A stretch of 64,000 nucleotides of DNA from Winkia neuii subsp. neuii DSM 8576 (GTDB lineage Bacteria; Actinomycetota; Actinomycetes; Actinomycetales; Actinomycetaceae), in NCBI RefSeq assembly GCF_000420405.1, contig NZ_ATUW01000009.1, positions 1-64,000 on the forward strand. Direction: 5' to 3'. Positions 44,123 to 53,528 of the stretch are shown one piece after another. The notes below the pieces were generated by a model. The model was not told the DNA's origin and did no database searches. It was given only the letters and a program-made list of their open reading frames with translations. The position numbers and the translations under genes were made by a program. Position 1 is the stretch's first letter. Every line of letters starts with the position of its first letter.

Positions 44123-45067
44123 TCAGTCCAAATCCGTCTCGGTAGCCTTAGTGACCTTTAGCTGCACCAGCGTCATGGCCAAAATGATCAGCAAAAGCAC
44201 CACAGCCATTGCGGCCGCGTACCCCATTTGCCCCTGATGGAACGCTTTTTCGTAGATGTAAAAGTAGATAACCCTGGTCGAGCCTACGGGCCCTCCCTTA
44301 GTAGCAACCGCTACGGTGTCGAAAATCTGGAATGAGCCGATCATCGACACCACCACGACCATCACCAAGATGGGGCGAATTAGCGGCAGGGTAATTCTAT
44401 AAAAGGTGCACCAGGGGGAAGCCCCGTCGATCGCCGCCGCCTCGTAGACCATCTTGGGCACCATCTGCATTCCCGCAAAAATTAGCAGGGCGGTGTAGCC
44501 CATGTTTCGCCAAGAATTTACGAGGGCTACCGTAAATATTGCTAGATCTGGGTTGCCGTAGAAAGCGATAGGACCAACCGAGGCCATGCCTAGAAGATGA
44601 TTTAGAAGGCCTACGTTGGGATCTAAAATAAATAGGGTAATCACTGCGACGGTAACGTTCGGCACCAGCCACGGCACTAGAAGCAGCGAACGGATAACAG
44701 TCGAATGCGAAATCTTTTGCATTAGTACCGCAATGCCTAACCCTGCTGCTGTTTGCGTGGTGATGTTTACTACCACGTAGGTGGCGGTGATCCACAGGGC
44801 GCGCAGGAAGTGTTCGTCTGAGACTAGTTTGCGATAGTTGTCGAAGCCTACCCAACGCGAGGGCGAAATCAGGTCCCAGTCGGTGAAGCTGATCTGTAGC
44901 CCGCGAGCCATGGGAAGAATGTAAAAAACTACGAAACCAAATATTGCCGGAGCTAAAAAGGCGTAAGCGATTACGTATTCGCGCCTGGAAGTTTTCGAGG
45001 GCGCATTTGCTGCCATTGGTTGTTTAGCCTGCGTTTTTACCGTCGCAGATCGTGAGTGCTTCGCCAT
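44123..45067 (-). CDS. Sugar ABC transporter permease, MalF-type
   Basis: This 314-residue protein has a ~30-residue basic N-terminal tail and six transmembrane helices. The EAA loop reads YEAAAIDGASPWCTFYRITLPLIRP. It belongs to the MalF/UgpA subgroup and is the first gene of the alpha-galactoside operon. It is divergent from the ROK regulator gene across a 117-bp intergenic region. Confidence 0.93.
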   Translation of the reverse strand: MAKHSRSATVKTQAKQPMAANAPSKTSRREYVIAYAFLAPAIFGFVVFYILPMARGLQISFTDWDLISPSRWVGFDNYRKLVSDEHFLRALWITATYVVVNITTQTAAGLGIAVLMQKISHSTVIRSLLLVPWLVPNVTVAVITLFILDPNVGLLNHLLGMASVGPIAFYGNPDLAIFTVALVNSWRNMGYTALLIFAGMQMVPKMVYEAAAIDGASPWCTFYRITLPLIRPILVMVVVVSMIGSFQIFDTVAVATKGGPVGSTRVIYFYIYEKAFHQGQMGYAAAMAVVLLLIILAMTLVQLKVTKATETDLD

Positions 45068-45184
45068 TGATGCCTCTTTATCTCTTGCGGTAGAAATATT
45101 ATTACGCTAGTTTCTTTTATAAGTCAAGGAGTGGGGTTCCCTACCCCTTGATATCGTGTCTATGACGCGGAAGACGAGGAGACG
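45068..45184. promoter_or_regulatory. Divergent promoter/operator region of the alpha-galactoside operon
   Basis: This is 117 bp between the permease and ROK genes. It is AT-rich at 45090-45125 (AAATATTATTACG, TTTTATAAG), followed by an imperfect inverted repeat CAAGGAGTGGGG / CCCCTTG around 45125-45151. This is the expected binding place for the ROK repressor. GAGGAG upstream of 45185 is the ROK ribosome site. Confidence 0.5.
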
Positions 45185-46339
45185 ATGAAGGCAACTAGAA
45201 GGATCCAACGCCGAGCGAATATGGAAGCCGTTCTTCGCGCTGCCATGGCTAAACCTCACACCCTCTCGCAGCTCGCTTCCAAAACCGGCATCACCCGCCC
45301 CGCAACCGAATCTGTTGTTCAGGACCTAACCAAACTGGGCTGGATAGGGCCCACCTCTGCCCCAAAGGACACGCCCACACTTGGCAGGCCCGCATCCTAC
45401 TTTGGCCTTTCGAAGAAGGCTGGACTGGTGGGCGCCCTCGACATAGGGGCACACCATATTTCGGCGGCACTTGCCGAGCTGTCAGGGGACGTCATTGCCG
45501 AGAAGACGGGACCAGCCGACGAAGGCACTCCTATCCGCGAGCGCGTAGACCTGGCCGTTAGGTTATTGCAGAATCTGCTCCCACCGAGGGCGAACCTACG
45601 CATTTGCGTAGTTGGTGCCCCCGGCATCCATAACCGGGGCAAGGTGGTGTACTTTGGCGGTTCGGGTATGCCCGGACTTCAGGGGTTCGAGTTGGCCTCT
45701 GCTGTAAAAGACGAGCTTTCTGTACCAGTGTTGACTGCGGGTGATTGCCACCTGGGTGCCAGGGCTGAGTCTTGGCGTGGGGCCGCCTCGGGTATAGATC
45801 AGGTTGTGTTTATCCTGGCAGGAAAGCGCACGGGGGCAGCCAGCGTCATAAACGGGCGCGTTCACGAGGGCCAGTCTGGTGCCGCCGGGCTAATTGGGGA
45901 ATTAGACTGTTTAGGGTGGCGAACCCTAGAGGAGGAAACTTTTGCGTCCGCCCTCTACCCGGGGCACGCACCAAGTAGGGATGAATTATTTCCCCTCGCC
46001 GCCAACGGAGATGAAACCGCGCTTCAGGCGGTGGACCTGTATGCGAAGGTCTTGGCACGTGGAACAGCAGCCATGATTTTGGCGCTGGGGCCGCAGGCGG
46101 TGGTAATCGGGGGGCAATATTCTAACTACGCAGATCTGTTCCTACCGACTTTGCGCTGCGAGCTAGGGAAATTTTGTCCGTTCATGCCACAAATTCTGCC
46201 GTCCACCCTAGGGGAGAAAGCAGTGTTGGTGGGAGGGATCCGCCACGCCTTAGACGCAGTGTTCGACAAGATTTCCGACCATGTGCGCAATTCAGACTTC
46301 TTCCCAGCAGCAAGCCAAGTCCTAGACGCTGAAGACTAG
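45185..46339 (+). CDS. ROK-family (NagC/XylR-type) transcriptional regulator
   Basis: This 384-residue protein has an N-terminal winged helix-turn-helix (LSQLASKTGITRPATESVVQDLTKLGWI, about residues 27-55). A ROK sugar-kinase-like domain follows, with VGALDIGAHHISAALAELSGDVI (phosphate-binding), CVVGAPGIHNRGKV and GQSGAAGLIGELDCLG. The last segment occupies the place of the usual ROK zinc-binding GHxxxxxxG-C cluster, but only one Cys is visible, so zinc binding may be lost. It is divergent from the alpha-galactoside transporter operon and very likely represses it. Confidence 0.88.
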   Translation: MKATRRIQRRANMEAVLRAAMAKPHTLSQLASKTGITRPATESVVQDLTKLGWIGPTSAPKDTPTLGRPASYFGLSKKAGLVGALDIGAHHISAALAELSGDVIAEKTGPADEGTPIRERVDLAVRLLQNLLPPRANLRICVVGAPGIHNRGKVVYFGGSGMPGLQGFELASAVKDELSVPVLTAGDCHLGARAESWRGAASGIDQVVFILAGKRTGAASVINGRVHEGQSGAAGLIGELDCLGWRTLEEETFASALYPGHAPSRDELFPLAANGDETALQAVDLYAKVLARGTAAMILALGPQAVVIGGQYSNYADLFLPTLRCELGKFCPFMPQILPSTLGEKAVLVGGIRHALDAVFDKISDHVRNSDFFPAASQVLDAED

Positions 46340-46430
46340 GCTAGCGCTGGAGCTGGGATGGCTTGTTGGTTGGTTGGGGCTGGTTGGTCGCCCTCGGGGT
46401 GGGTGTTCGCCCTCGAAATGGGGGGCAAGG

Positions 46431-46481
46431 CGGTTTCGACCTTGGTTCGCTGCAAAACACCAAGGTTCGCGAAAGTTCCCC
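46431..46481 (+). repeat. Dispersed intergenic repeat, copy 3
   Basis: This is the third copy of the element at 34541 and 38179: CGGTTTCGACCTTGGTTCGC, then AAAACACCAAGGTTCGCGAAA and TTCCCC. It lies between the convergent ROK and MFS genes, where no gene is otherwise seen. Confidence 0.65.
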
Positions 46482-46560
46482 TGGTTTTGCGGCCCATACC
46501 AGCGCTCCCCCGATGCCAACCCCAACATTCCGAGGACGAACACCAGAATCCGCAGCTTTT

Positions 46561-47958
46561 CTAGCCCTTCTTGTCTGGGACCAAGAAGGATGATCCGAAA
46601 GCGAGTGCCAGGACTACAACTCCCACCACAATTGAGACCACATACTGCGCCTCGACGGCACTTCCCTGACTCATTGATACTTTCTGCGCCGAGTAGATGA
46701 TGACCCAGCTGAGTCCCGCACCGATATTAAAGGCACCCGTATTCAATCCTGGCAACGAACCGGGACGATCCACGGGACTCAGTACTACTCCCAGGCCATT
46801 CAGCATAATGTTCGCCCCGCCAGCGTAGAAGATACCTACCACGATAGCTAGCAGGACGAGGGCGAGCACTGATGACTTATCGACTAAGAAACAGAATCCC
46901 AACATACCGATTGCGGCACCTACGAGACCTGTTCGCAGGATCGTTGTGTAGCCAAAAGTGGCTGCTAATCGACCTGAAATTGGCCCCACTAATAGTCCTG
47001 CGACAGCATATGGAGTTAGGACTGCAAAAGAGACAGTCTGTGCGGACATCCCAAAAGCTAAGTCTGCGTCCTGAGCCATGGCAGGGATAATCCCGTTCAT
47101 TATTGCAAATACGCCGCAAAGCGTAAGTGTAGTGGTCAATAGCAGAGCCCACGTCTCGCGTTGCTTTAGCTGCGTAACAGGAACTAGTGGTGCGTCCTGT
47201 TTTTTCTCGACTGCCCAGAAAACGAGGAACGCAATAACCGCAATAACCAGACTTGTCAGAATCAACAGCCAATGAGAAGAGTCCATTGCCCCAAGTTCAT
47301 TCACACATACCAAAGCGGCCCCAACTGCTACAACAAGCAAGAAGGACCCAGTCACGTCCAGAGGGCGGCGGTCGTTACCGAAGGATTCCGATTCAAGTAG
47401 GCGTACGCCAATTCCCGCTACACCGGCTACTATGGCCATAACCCAGAAGACACTCCTAAAGCCAAAGTTCGTAGCCAAGTACCCCCCGAGCATCGCGTCA
47501 AAGCCGGCAATGCCACCATTTATTGCGGTCACAACTCCCATAAGAGTCCCAAAGGTTTTCTTTTCAGTTACCTCAGCCCGCAGCATGACCAACGCGATAG
47601 GAATGACTGGACCCGAAATACCTTGGACAACTCTGCCAACGAATAGAAGAGGTATGTTCGTCGAAATAGCAGCGAGAACGCACCCGCCTGCCATAACGAA
47701 TAACGAAATGGTTAGTATCTTTCGCCTGCCCAAAATATCCGCCAGCCTAGGAAGAAATAGCGCAAACAGAGCAGCTGCAGTAAAGAATCCTGTCTGGGTG
47801 GTGGCTACGGCAGCTCCCGTGGTATGCAATTCTCGCTCGATAGTGACGAGGGCGGGGCTCAGCATACTGGCATTTAACTGGAAGGCTAGGCATGCCAAGA
47901 GAAGACCCGCCATTAACGCTGGAATGCTAATTCTCTTGGTTTTGGCGTTGGTAGACAT
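46561..47958 (-). CDS. MFS transporter, probable nucleoside or related uptake
   Basis: This is a 465-residue major facilitator with about fourteen hydrophobic segments. The loop 2-3 motif is RLADILGRRKILTISL, and the antiporter-like motif C region is GLLVGPISGRLAATFG. By sequence it looks like a DHA-type MFS member, for which drug efflux is the default annotation. Its divergent LacI-type regulator and the nucleoside hydrolase beyond that suggest a catabolic substrate such as a nucleoside. That is inference from context only. Confidence 0.8.
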   Translation of the reverse strand: MSTNAKTKRISIPALMAGLLLACLAFQLNASMLSPALVTIERELHTTGAAVATTQTGFFTAAALFALFLPRLADILGRRKILTISLFVMAGGCVLAAISTNIPLLFVGRVVQGISGPVIPIALVMLRAEVTEKKTFGTLMGVVTAINGGIAGFDAMLGGYLATNFGFRSVFWVMAIVAGVAGIGVRLLESESFGNDRRPLDVTGSFLLVVAVGAALVCVNELGAMDSSHWLLILTSLVIAVIAFLVFWAVEKKQDAPLVPVTQLKQRETWALLLTTTLTLCGVFAIMNGIIPAMAQDADLAFGMSAQTVSFAVLTPYAVAGLLVGPISGRLAATFGYTTILRTGLVGAAIGMLGFCFLVDKSSVLALVLLAIVVGIFYAGGANIMLNGLGVVLSPVDRPGSLPGLNTGAFNIGAGLSWVIIYSAQKVSMSQGSAVEAQYVVSIVVGVVVLALAFGSSFLVPDKKG

Positions 47959-47979
47959 CGTTGTCTCTCTCGTATAGTG

Positions 47980-48002
47980 GGAATGGTATTTGTATCTATT
48001 CC
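47980..48002. promoter_or_regulatory. Inverted repeat between the divergent MFS and LacI genes
   Basis: GGAATNG and CNATTCC arms (47980-47986 and 47996-48002) flank an AT-rich centre. The site lies 22 bp from the MFS start and 17 bp from the LacI start, so it is well placed to be an operator for both genes. Confidence 0.4.
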
Positions 48003-48018
48003 TGGACGGACATATTAG

Positions 48019-49023
48019 TTGAGCGTTTCACTGAAGGACGTAGCTGATGCAGCAGGAGTGTCGATTGCAACAGCATCACGGGTTTTAAATAACAGCCGAA
48101 AGGTTACGCCTGACACTGCTCAGAGAGTTCGGGCCGTTGCAAAATCCTTAGGGTACGTGCTAAATCCTCTTGGCAAAGCGCTTCGCCAGGGAGATAGCGA
48201 CGTGGTTGGCGTCATCGTGCCGGTTATAAGCAACCCTTTCTATTCTGCTTTAGTTCAATGCCTAGAACTGGAAGTCGAGAAGTGCGGCTACAAATGCCTT
48301 ATTGCTGATTCCCTTGGGGAGCTAGACATTGAAGAAGATCGAATGCGAACCCTCTCGAGTCGAAGAGTCAGAGGCATTTTCGTCGTGCCCGCATACTTCG
48401 ACTTATCAGCGAATATAGTCAAGGAGATCTCTGCACAGATTCCGGTAATTCAAGTAGATCGTAGAGTTTCTGACGAATATGCTGCCCCTTTCGTAGGCAT
48501 TGACAATGAAGATGGAATAGCTAAGTTGCTCGCACACCTGAAAGGCCAGGGAGTAAAGACCGCGACCTACGTGGGAGCTGATAATAGGACCTCAGCTGGC
48601 CGGGAACGGCGTAGTGCCCTTGAGCAACTGGCTCCAAAATACGGCATCCAGCTAACTGCGCACGTCCTGAATAGGTTCTTATTCTCGTTCGGCTTTGAAG
48701 CTGTCTCCACGATTCTTAGCCGCGGAGAACTTCCAGACGCCTTGATAGGTGCCGATGATCTAATTGCCACCGGCCTCCTGGCTGGACTGGCAGAACACAA
48801 TCTAATGGTCCCGCGAGACGTTGTGGTGACGGGATTCGATGGCACGCTTCTATCCGAGGTCTCTGTTCCTAGACTCACTTGCATAAAGCAACCACTGGAA
48901 CAGATAGCCGAGGCCGCCGTGGCGGCTCTGGAGTCACAACGGCTTCGGCCTGGCCAGCACAATTGGAGCACCACAGTGAAGGGGACTCTCCAGATCGGGG
49001 GATCGACCGCGCGAAGCTCTTGA
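48019..49023 (+). CDS. LacI-family transcriptional regulator
   Basis: This 334-residue protein starts with TTG. Residues 4-50 form the LacI helix-turn-helix and hinge (LKDVADAAGVSIATASRVLNN, then VAKSLGYVLNPLGKALRQG). A periplasmic-binding-like effector domain follows (VVGVIVPVISNPFYSALVQ; GIDNEDGIAKLLAHL; VTGFDGTLLSEVSVPRLTCIKQP). It is divergent from the MFS transporter and convergent with a nucleoside hydrolase. A 12-bp LacI-like site upstream of the hydrolase suggests it controls both, probably responding to a nucleoside or ribose compound. Confidence 0.92.
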   Translation: MSVSLKDVADAAGVSIATASRVLNNSRKVTPDTAQRVRAVAKSLGYVLNPLGKALRQGDSDVVGVIVPVISNPFYSALVQCLELEVEKCGYKCLIADSLGELDIEEDRMRTLSSRRVRGIFVVPAYFDLSANIVKEISAQIPVIQVDRRVSDEYAAPFVGIDNEDGIAKLLAHLKGQGVKTATYVGADNRTSAGRERRSALEQLAPKYGIQLTAHVLNRFLFSFGFEAVSTILSRGELPDALIGADDLIATGLLAGLAEHNLMVPRDVVVTGFDGTLLSEVSVPRLTCIKQPLEQIAEAAVAALESQRLRPGQHNWSTTVKGTLQIGGSTARSS

Positions 49024-49038
49024 TCGACCCCCCACCGG

Positions 49039-49971
49039 CTAGTCCAGATTCCTGATTGCTCCGCGAATTAAGTTCCAGAACTTGTCGACATCAAGCTTCA
49101 TTGCAATATCGGCATTAGGTTCCTTATGGAGCATGTCATGCAGATCTACCGCGGTGGCACCCGAGGTGAATTTGCCTTCGGTCTCCACGTCCACGTGGGA
49201 CCTGACCACGGTCGCCACGCTTCGATCAATTGCAATAGCTACTGTAATTGGATCGTGTAGCGGCCCCTCAGGCATGCTTTCGACGGCATCATAAGTACTG
49301 CAGAAGAATTTCATAAGTTCTACGCCGAATTTACTGGTATCATTTCTAATATTTTCGATAGATTCAATTACTTCTTTTGTAATCAAAGCCTGATGAGTAA
49401 TATTGAGTCCTACCATGGTGACTTTTAAGCCAGAATTGAAGACTACTTCTGCTGCTTCTGGATCTACCCAGGCGTTAAATTCCGGATATGCTCCGACATT
49501 TCCGCGGGTTGTAGAGCCACCCATCCAGATGATCTCCTTAATCTTTTCGTGAAGATCAGGTCGATCCAAGATTAGCTGCGCGACGTTGGTGATAGGACCT
49601 GTAGGAATTATTGTAATCGGCTCTTCAGCACTCTCGAGAATGTCAACAAAAAGCTCCTGAGCAGACCTTTTGTCTAGTTCCACCGTCGGCTCTGGCAGCT
49701 CTGGACCCCCGAGTCCGTTGTCACCATGGATCCACGAGGCCGGAGTTAGCTTACGCTTTAGCGGCTTATTCGCACCAGCAGCAACAGGCACATCGCGAAT
49801 ACCAGCTACTGTCATCGCTACTCTGGCATTATAAGTAGTGTTCTTAAGCTGCCCGTTTCCTCCAACGGTTGTAACACCGCGAAGATCAATTTCAGGATTC
49901 CCTGCTGCGAGCCATAGCGCAAATACATCATCGTGTCCGGGGTCGCAATCCAAAATAATAGGGGTGGCCAT
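49039..49971 (-). CDS. Inosine-uridine-type nucleoside hydrolase
   Basis: This 310-residue protein has the family's calcium/ribose-binding Asp cluster at the extreme N-terminus: ILDCDPGHDDVFAL. It also has ITIIPTGPITNVAQLI, the MGGST motif and PLHDPITVAIAID near residue 240, where Asp completes the site. It splits nucleosides into base and (deoxy)ribose. AAAGGAG precedes the ATG at 49971; an upstream in-frame start is not used. It stands alone, downstream of the deo operon terminator, and supplies ribose or deoxyribose metabolism nearby. Confidence 0.93.
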   Translation of the reverse strand: MATPIILDCDPGHDDVFALWLAAGNPEIDLRGVTTVGGNGQLKNTTYNARVAMTVAGIRDVPVAAGANKPLKRKLTPASWIHGDNGLGGPELPEPTVELDKRSAQELFVDILESAEEPITIIPTGPITNVAQLILDRPDLHEKIKEIIWMGGSTTRGNVGAYPEFNAWVDPEAAEVVFNSGLKVTMVGLNITHQALITKEVIESIENIRNDTSKFGVELMKFFCSTYDAVESMPEGPLHDPITVAIAIDRSVATVVRSHVDVETEGKFTSGATAVDLHDMLHKEPNADIAMKLDVDKFWNLIRGAIRNLD

Positions 49972-49988
49972 TATTGCTCCTTTGCAAT

Positions 49989-50000
49989 GTAATCGTTTAC
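49989..50000. promoter_or_regulatory. LacI-type operator candidate before the nucleoside hydrolase
   Basis: GTAATCGTTTAC is a near-palindrome centred on CG (five of six base pairs match), the usual form of LacI-family operators. It lies 18-29 bp upstream of the start codon, where a bound repressor would block transcription or elongation. The LacI-type gene at 48019 is the obvious candidate. Confidence 0.55.
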
Positions 50001-50180
50001 CACATATTAAAGACTTCCACCTTCGTACGGACCTGTCAAGGGATTCGCAAGACTTTCCCATACGCTTTGGGCAACTCGAAAACTAGACTTCCTACATGTC
50101 ATGCAGAACGCCGCAGCTCATGAGACTCCACGACAGGGTCGAACACTCTCCTAACATTGGATTTATTCCGTTAGACAATT

Positions 50181-50211
50181 GTTCCGCCCACAGATACCCT
50201 GCGGGCGGAAC
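50181..50211 (-). terminator. Hairpin terminator of the deoxyribose operon
   Basis: GTTCCGCCC (50181-50189) and GGGCGGAAC (50203-50211) form a perfect 9-bp stem with a 13-nt loop, 32 bases past the stop of the last gene (50243). AATTGTCT follows on the minus strand, a weak T-tract. Confidence 0.7.
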
Positions 50212-50242
50212 AAGCGTACTAGCTTTTTAACGTGTCACCTTC

Positions 50243-51142
50243 TTACAAGCCCACTTCCTTAGCTGTTGCGTATGATGTTTGGGTTCCCCGTTTCGTTACA
50301 GAATCCCCCGCGTATTTGTTCGCGGCCTCAATAGAAGCCGCCACGTCGCCGGTGCGCGTCCAGGTATGGCTAAAGCAGCCAATAAAGGCGTCGCCAGCAC
50401 CAGTAGTATCAACAGCCTCTACCTTTTCGGCCTCTACCATTACTTCTTTGTCGGCTGTAACCCACAGGGCCCCTTTAGAACCCAAAGTAACTATCACATT
50501 AGGAATGCCCGCATCCAAAAGCACATGCGCAGCGTTTAGGATGTCTGCGCGCGTATCTACAGGCATACCCGAAAGTAGGGATAGTTCGCTTTCGTTGGGA
50601 ACAATGAACTCGACACCGCTCACCTTATCGAGCAACAACGCAGGGTCTGCTGGAGCCGGGTTTAGTAGAACAGGGATGTTTAGCTCATTTGCCAGCTCTA
50701 TAGTGGCGTACACGGTATCGAGCGGGATCTCTAGCTGCATCACTATGAGCTTGCACCCCGCAATCGCCTCCTTCACCCCCTGCACGTCGGCCGGAGTGAG
50801 CTTAGCGTTTGCTCCCTTCACAATAATGATTGAGTTGCGGGACTGTGGATCAACAAAAATTGGCGCAACCCCAGAAGTGGCGTCCGTACGCATCACATAT
50901 TTCGTGTCGATGCCATTATCTTCAAAATTGCGGATCGTGTTGTCGGCAAACATGTCGTTTCCGACCCTTGTCACCATTAGTACTTCCGACCCCATCCGGG
51001 AGGCAGCTACTGCCTGGTTAGCCCCCTTGCCGCCGCAGCCCATTCGGAAGTCTGGAGCCTCAACGGTTTCGCCATCATTCGGCATCCGGTTGATATAGCT
51101 GATCAAATCAACCATATTCGAACCCACTACTGCAATATCCAT
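50243..51142 (-). CDS. deoK: Ribokinase-family sugar kinase, probable deoxyribokinase
   Basis: This 299-residue PfkB kinase has the substrate-binding GCGGKGANQAVAASRMG near residue 36 and the ATP/catalytic DTTGAGDAFIGCF near residue 245. It is closest in look to ribokinases. Its operon partners (DeoC aldolase, FucP-type permease, mutarotase) match the Salmonella deoKPX cluster, so 2-deoxyribose is the likely substrate, giving deoxyribose-5-phosphate for DeoC. Ribose cannot be excluded. It begins two bases after deoX ends and is the last gene of the operon. Confidence 0.85.
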   Translation of the reverse strand: MDIAVVGSNMVDLISYINRMPNDGETVEAPDFRMGCGGKGANQAVAASRMGSEVLMVTRVGNDMFADNTIRNFEDNGIDTKYVMRTDATSGVAPIFVDPQSRNSIIIVKGANAKLTPADVQGVKEAIAGCKLIVMQLEIPLDTVYATIELANELNIPVLLNPAPADPALLLDKVSGVEFIVPNESELSLLSGMPVDTRADILNAAHVLLDAGIPNVIVTLGSKGALWVTADKEVMVEAEKVEAVDTTGAGDAFIGCFSHTWTRTGDVAASIEAANKYAGDSVTKRGTQTSYATAKEVGL

Positions 51143-51144
51143 TG

Positions 51145-52167
51145 CTAGTCCTCCTTCACGCCAGTGTGTACGTTGAACTCGCGAGTCTGCCCCGCCTCCA
51201 GCTGGATTAGTGTGCCCGCCTTGCGTGCCGCTTCCCTACCTTCAGGCCTTGATGTTCCCGGCAACGCAAATGCAGCCACCTTTTGGTCAGCATTGTGTAA
51301 AATCCACCGCGTTACTACCGGGAATTGGGCGGTAGAAAACTCGGTCTGAAATACCGTTCCATCTGGGCTCTTCAAGTTGAATACCGCATCCTTCACAGTG
51401 TCAGCAACGCCATCGGCAAAGTACACTATCTCGGGGTCGAACTCCTCCGCGCCCTCAAGAGAATTTGCGTCTTTCTTGCCTGCCTTGATGTCTTCATTGA
51501 GCTGCAGCCACTTCTTTGTGGGCTTTACATGATCTGGAATAGATTCACGCAGCTTAAAGGCACCCTCGGGAAGGTTCTGGCTCATGGTTCCGCCCGGCAC
51601 AAACGCATAATTCATGTGGCACATATACTGCAGAGGCATCGGCGCATACTTCGACAGGTTAGTTATCTGCAGATGAATATCGAACATGGTCGATCCTTCG
51701 CGCAAAGTCACGGACGGTTTCGCCAGGTAATGGTCGCCAAACCCCTTCAAGTATTCCCTACTGGATTCGACCGTCACAGAGTTATCTTTGACAATTAGCT
51801 TCGCGCTATCCATCGGTGCACAGGCGAACTCGCCATGAAGCGGGTGATCATCTTCAGGACCGGGGCATCCAGCAGCCAACAGGCCCGAGTGGAAGGCAAA
51901 GCATCCATAAGTATCCTCAATCAATGTTGCGGGCTTCGGCTCTGGGAACATGTTGGTCATGCGCAGGCTCTTACCAGCAAAAGACGCATCCCAGATGATC
52001 TGCCCCATGAACGGCAGCACCTCTACATAGCCACGATCGTTATGGATGGTCAAAGACTCAATTCCCGAATCATATTTTTTCGCAACAACCGACCACTTGT
52101 CGGCGTGAAGCAACTCTGCTTCACCAGATCCGAACTGGCTCTTATCCAGCTTGATTTCAAAATTCAC
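51145..52167 (-). CDS. deoX: Aldose-1-epimerase-like mutarotase, probable DeoX
   Basis: This is a 340-residue beta-sandwich protein of the aldose-1-epimerase / DUF4432 type. EVLPFMGQIIWDASFAGK sits at the front, HGEFACAPMD near residue 110, and MPLQYMCHMNYAFVPGG near residue 180 with the conserved His region. In Salmonella an epimerase-like DeoX accompanies DeoK and DeoP, and the same trio is seen here. It would interconvert deoxyribose anomers before phosphorylation. The GTG at 52167 is chosen: AAAGGAG lies upstream and it overlaps the permease stop (GTGA). Confidence 0.8.
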   Translation of the reverse strand: MNFEIKLDKSQFGSGEAELLHADKWSVVAKKYDSGIESLTIHNDRGYVEVLPFMGQIIWDASFAGKSLRMTNMFPEPKPATLIEDTYGCFAFHSGLLAAGCPGPEDDHPLHGEFACAPMDSAKLIVKDNSVTVESSREYLKGFGDHYLAKPSVTLREGSTMFDIHLQITNLSKYAPMPLQYMCHMNYAFVPGGTMSQNLPEGAFKLRESIPDHVKPTKKWLQLNEDIKAGKKDANSLEGAEEFDPEIVYFADGVADTVKDAVFNLKSPDGTVFQTEFSTAQFPVVTRWILHNADQKVAAFALPGTSRPEGREAARKAGTLIQLEAGQTREFNVHTGVKED

Positions 52168-53528
52168 TTGCCCTGCTCCTTTCGGGAGTTCTTGAATGCG
52201 AAATAGAAGTAGATGAGTACTGCGCCAAAGCAAACTAGATTCACGCAGAAAGAGGTCTGCATTGACCCGGTAACGTCAGAAACTAGACCCTGCACTGCTG
52301 GAATTACAGCTCCCCCTATGATCGACATGACGATCACAGCGCCGGCAGTCTCAGTGAACCGCTTGTCCTCTACCGAATCGAGGGTGCGGGTGTAAATGGT
52401 TGCCCAGCACGGCCCGAACAAGGCGGAGGTTAGTACAGCAGCGTAAACCGCACTCATGTTCGGAACGAAGATTACGTATAGCAGGGCAACAAGGCCGCAC
52501 GCCGCGTAGATGATAAGAACCAGATCCTGGTTCATCTTCGTCATCAGAAGGTTGGCGATGAACTTGCCCAAGAAGAAGCCAATAAACGCCAAAACCATGA
52601 AGTTCGAGGCAGTTCGCTCGTTCAGCCCATGGTCCAAATTCAAGGCAAGGCGAATAGTAAACGACCAAACCGCGGTCTGCATACCCACGTATAGGAACTG
52701 GGTTAGAATTCCCGCCCGGAACCGCCCATTTTTAGCTAGGTAAGCAATCGTCTCGCCTATAGACGCTTGGGCCTCTTCATGCGATTTAGCCTGGTAAGGC
52801 TTGCACCTTGGGAACTGCGTGATAGCCACGGTAATCAGAATCACGAGCAGTATCAGAATAATCACGCGGTAAGGATGCAACGTCCTCTGCAACATTTCGC
52901 GAGCGAAGCGGGCACTTTCCTCAGCGTCCATTTCTGCCATCTGACTGTGCAGCGAATCGCCACCGGTGAATATCAGGTATTTACCAAGCAAAATGCCAGT
53001 TATTGAACCCAGCGGGTAGAAGGTCTGCGAAATGTTTAACCGCAAGGTCGATAGCTTCTTGGGGCCGATCATAGACGAATAGGTATTGCACGAGGTTTCT
53101 AGGAAAGAAAGTCCTACCGCAATAGCAAATAGTGACACCAAGAAGACCGAGTAGGTAGCCATATGCGAGGCTGGGAAGAACAGTGTGCAGCCGATAATGT
53201 ACACCGTCAGGCCGATCATGATCCCCACCTTGTAGCTTGAATGCCTAATTACCCGCGAGGCAGGAATCGCAATTAGGAAATAGCCCCCATAGAAGGCGGA
53301 CTGCACAAACGCCGACGCAAAGTCTGAAAGCGAGAAAATCGACTTGAACTGGGTAATCAGAATGTCGTTCAAGCTCGCTGCAATGCCCCACATAGGAAAG
53401 CAGATCGAAAGCAAAATGTATTGAAAGATAGGGGTCTTATTTAGATACCCATCCCGAAGCTGCAAGGTCCGATCTTTGATAAGTCCCTTGGAAGTGTTTG
53501 GGGTGCCCACGTTGGTATCCGCGCTCAT
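52164..53528 (-). CDS. deoP: FucP-type MFS sugar:H+ symporter, probable deoxyribose permease
   Basis: This is a 454-residue, twelve-helix protein. The opening [25 protein letters not shown] and the central [17 protein letters not shown] (with [17 protein letters not shown]) are characteristic of the FucP/DeoP subgroup. It is translationally coupled to deoC upstream (ATGA overlap) and deoX downstream. In Salmonella the homologous DeoP imports 2-deoxy-D-ribose. L-fucose import is the main alternative, but the neighbouring aldolase and kinase favour deoxyribose. Confidence 0.87.
   Translation of the reverse strand: MSADTNVGTPNTSKGLIKDRTLQLRDGYLNKTPIFQYILLSICFPMWGIAASLNDILITQFKSIFSLSDFASAFVQSAFYGGYFLIAIPASRVIRHSSYKVGIMIGLTVYIIGCTLFFPASHMATYSVFLVSLFAIAVGLSFLETSCNTYSSMIGPKKLSTLRLNISQTFYPLGSITGILLGKYLIFTGGDSLHSQMAEMDAEESARFAREMLQRTLHPYRVIILILLVILITVAITQFPRCKPYQAKSHEEAQASIGETIAYLAKNGRFRAGILTQFLYVGMQTAVWSFTIRLALNLDHGLNERTASNFMVLAFIGFFLGKFIANLLMTKMNQDLVLIIYAACGLVALLYVIFVPNMSAVYAAVLTSALFGPCWATIYTRTLDSVEDKRFTETAGAVIVMSIIGGAVIPAVQGLVSDVTGSMQTSFCVNLVCFGAVLIYFYFAFKNSRKEQGK

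Noticed and set aside
46561-47958. Annotation of the MFS protein as a drug-efflux pump
   Set aside because: Sequence resembles DHA-type exporters, but a divergent LacI regulator and a nearby nucleoside hydrolase make a catabolic role more likely; left as MFS transporter with uncertain substrate.
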